A DNA stretch of 6,891 nucleotides, taken from an uncultured Prevotella sp. GTDB taxonomy: Bacteria; Bacteroidota; Bacteroidia; Bacteroidales; Bacteroidaceae. Within the stretch, counting starts at the first letter, position 1, and the number at the start of each line of letters is the position of its first letter. Below, piece by piece: positions 6,059 to 6,891 of the stretch. Position numbers and translations under genes: made by a program. The stretch covers positions 1-6,891 of the forward strand of contig CAKOVA010000088.1 of NCBI GenBank assembly GCA_934120735.1, read 5' to 3'. The notes beneath the pieces are model-generated. The model saw only the letters and a list, made by a program, of their open reading frames with translations, searched no databases and had not been told where the DNA came from.

Positions 6059-6649
6059 ATGCGATTGTATTTACGTTTATTTTTGGTTATAGTTGTAGGT
6101 TGTGGTATCGTGTCTTGTTCTGAAAAGAAACAAGATAAGAATATTATCACGCAGAAGCCAAAGCCAGTTAAGAAGAAGGCTACGCAATCCATGAGCGATT
6201 ACGAGCAGTCGATTCCTGTGGAATGGGTAGGCTCGGTGTATCATGTAAATGTATCAAGGCAAGCAGACTCTTCGCTACCGTTAGCGGATGATGGGGCAGG
6301 CAACAAATATTATGATAATAAGATAAAACTGAGTATCGTTCGAAAAGACCAAAGCGAATTCTATGGTAGGACGTTTACGAAAGCTGATTTTGTAAATTAT
6401 GTTGATGAACTTTATCGTAAAAACAGCGCATTGTTAGGTATTGTTTTTGACAAGGTTGAAGGCAACAACCTCATTTTTGCAGTGAGTATCGGCTCGCCCG
6501 ACAAAATGAGTGACGAGTATGTTCCTTTGGTTATGAAGATATCAAACCTTGGTGCTGTTTCTATTTTGAAAGACACCCTGTTGGATACCGGTAACACGGA
6601 GGGCGAGGAATCGGAAGCAGATATGGAAGAGGAAGATGATGGTGTGTAG
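6059..6649 (+). CDS. Lipoprotein of unknown function, DUF4738-like
   Basis: A 196-residue predicted lipoprotein. The signal peptide is MRLYLR, a hydrophobic core (LFLVIVVGCGI) and a lipobox IVSC with the acylated cysteine at residue 20; VVGC at 12-15 is a weaker alternative. A lysine-rich linker (about 23-42) precedes one compact domain (about 48-170). Its conserved-looking blocks are KYYDNKIKLSIVRKDQSEFYGRTFTKADFVNYVD, LGIVFDKVEGNNLIFAVSIG and DEYVPLVMKIS. These resemble the DUF4738 family found in Bacteroidales, by memory and not by search. The C terminus is strongly acidic (EGEESEADMEEEDD). It should sit in the cell envelope; its role is unknown. It appears to be a single gene, with its own -7 box upstream and a hairpin downstream. 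Confidence 0.85.
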   Translation: MRLYLRLFLVIVVGCGIVSCSEKKQDKNIITQKPKPVKKKATQSMSDYEQSIPVEWVGSVYHVNVSRQADSSLPLADDGAGNKYYDNKIKLSIVRKDQSEFYGRTFTKADFVNYVDELYRKNSALLGIVFDKVEGNNLIFAVSIGSPDKMSDEYVPLVMKISNLGAVSILKDTLLDTGNTEGEESEADMEEEDDGV

Positions 6650-6715
6650 GGTAGACCGTCATTGGGCAGCTTCGTACGGAAACTTCTCCTCTTTGTTTCT
6701 AGTGCCATCATGCCA

Positions 6716-6760
6716 CACCCAACGGCATTTCTTCATGAGAGTTGGGTGATTGTTTTGTTT
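6716..6760 (+). terminator. Probable terminator of the lipoprotein gene
   Basis: CACCCAAC (6716-6723) pairs perfectly with GTTGGGTG (6741-6748) across a 17-nt loop, followed by the T-rich ATTGTTTTGTTT. The loop is long and the T-run is broken, so it is moderate evidence only. It lies about 67 nt after the stop codon. Confidence 0.5.
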
Positions 6761-6854
6761 GGTGTGACTTATCTTTTTACATCTTTTCTGTTTATTCGCT
6801 GATCGGCATCCATTTTTTAGCTAGCTCTTAAATCGTCATAAAGAATGATAATTC

Positions 6855-6886
6855 TTGTGGCTATTATTCGATTTTTGTTATCTTTG
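6855..6886 (+). promoter_or_regulatory. Promoter for a gene beyond the right edge
   Basis: TTG (6855-6857) is followed after 21 bp by TATCTTTG (6879-6886) and then CA, a good Bacteroidetes promoter pointing out of the window. The -33 part overlaps the inverted repeat AAGAAT-GATA-ATTCTT (6841-6856), which may be an operator. Confidence 0.6.
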
Positions 6887-6891
6887 CATAA

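Overview
The window looks like the chromosome of a Bacteroidales bacterium, most likely a Prevotella or close relative (inference). The main evidence is the Bacteroidetes-type promoter, TTTG or TTG followed after about 20 bp by TAnnTTTG. Good matches lie before tRNA-Asp, the glycosyltransferase fragment, the Lrp gene and the gene just beyond the right end. Isolated -7 boxes lie before the exporter operon and the lipoprotein gene. Shine-Dalgarno sites are mostly absent, intergenic DNA is long and AT-rich, and protein content fits (split ThrE/YjjPB exporter, DUF4738-like lipoprotein).

Region 1 (1-1204, minus strand): tRNA-Asp with its own promoter, then an N-terminally truncated TauE/SafE (TSUP) permease. 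This abuts the first 68 codons of a PMT/ArnT-type membrane glycosyltransferase. The two pieces meet in different frames at about 820, as a deletion would leave them. The glycosyltransferase promoter (1173-1204) is intact and now points into the permease fragment.

Region 2 (1612-4030, plus strand): a probable operon. It holds an unlisted 51-aa single-pass membrane protein, overlapping by 11 nt the YjjP-like half of a ThrE-family exporter, then the YjjB-like half, then a LysR regulator. The exporter may move threonine/serine or, as shown for E. coli YjjPB, succinate. A long perfect-looking hairpin separates the operon from a convergent Lrp/AsnC regulator (4157-4672, minus). An amino-acid-responsive regulator beside a ThrE-family exporter fits a role in amino acid or organic acid balance, but the link is by position only.

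Region 3 (4673-5905): nearly 1 kb without a convincing long gene, containing weak repeats, followed by a small orphan transcription unit. That unit has a 40-codon ORF, a hairpin over its stop codon, and a strong intrinsic terminator whose apex nearly repeats the first hairpin.

Region 4 (5948-6891): a promoter, a DUF4738-like lipoprotein, its probable terminator, and a promoter at the right edge for a gene outside the window.
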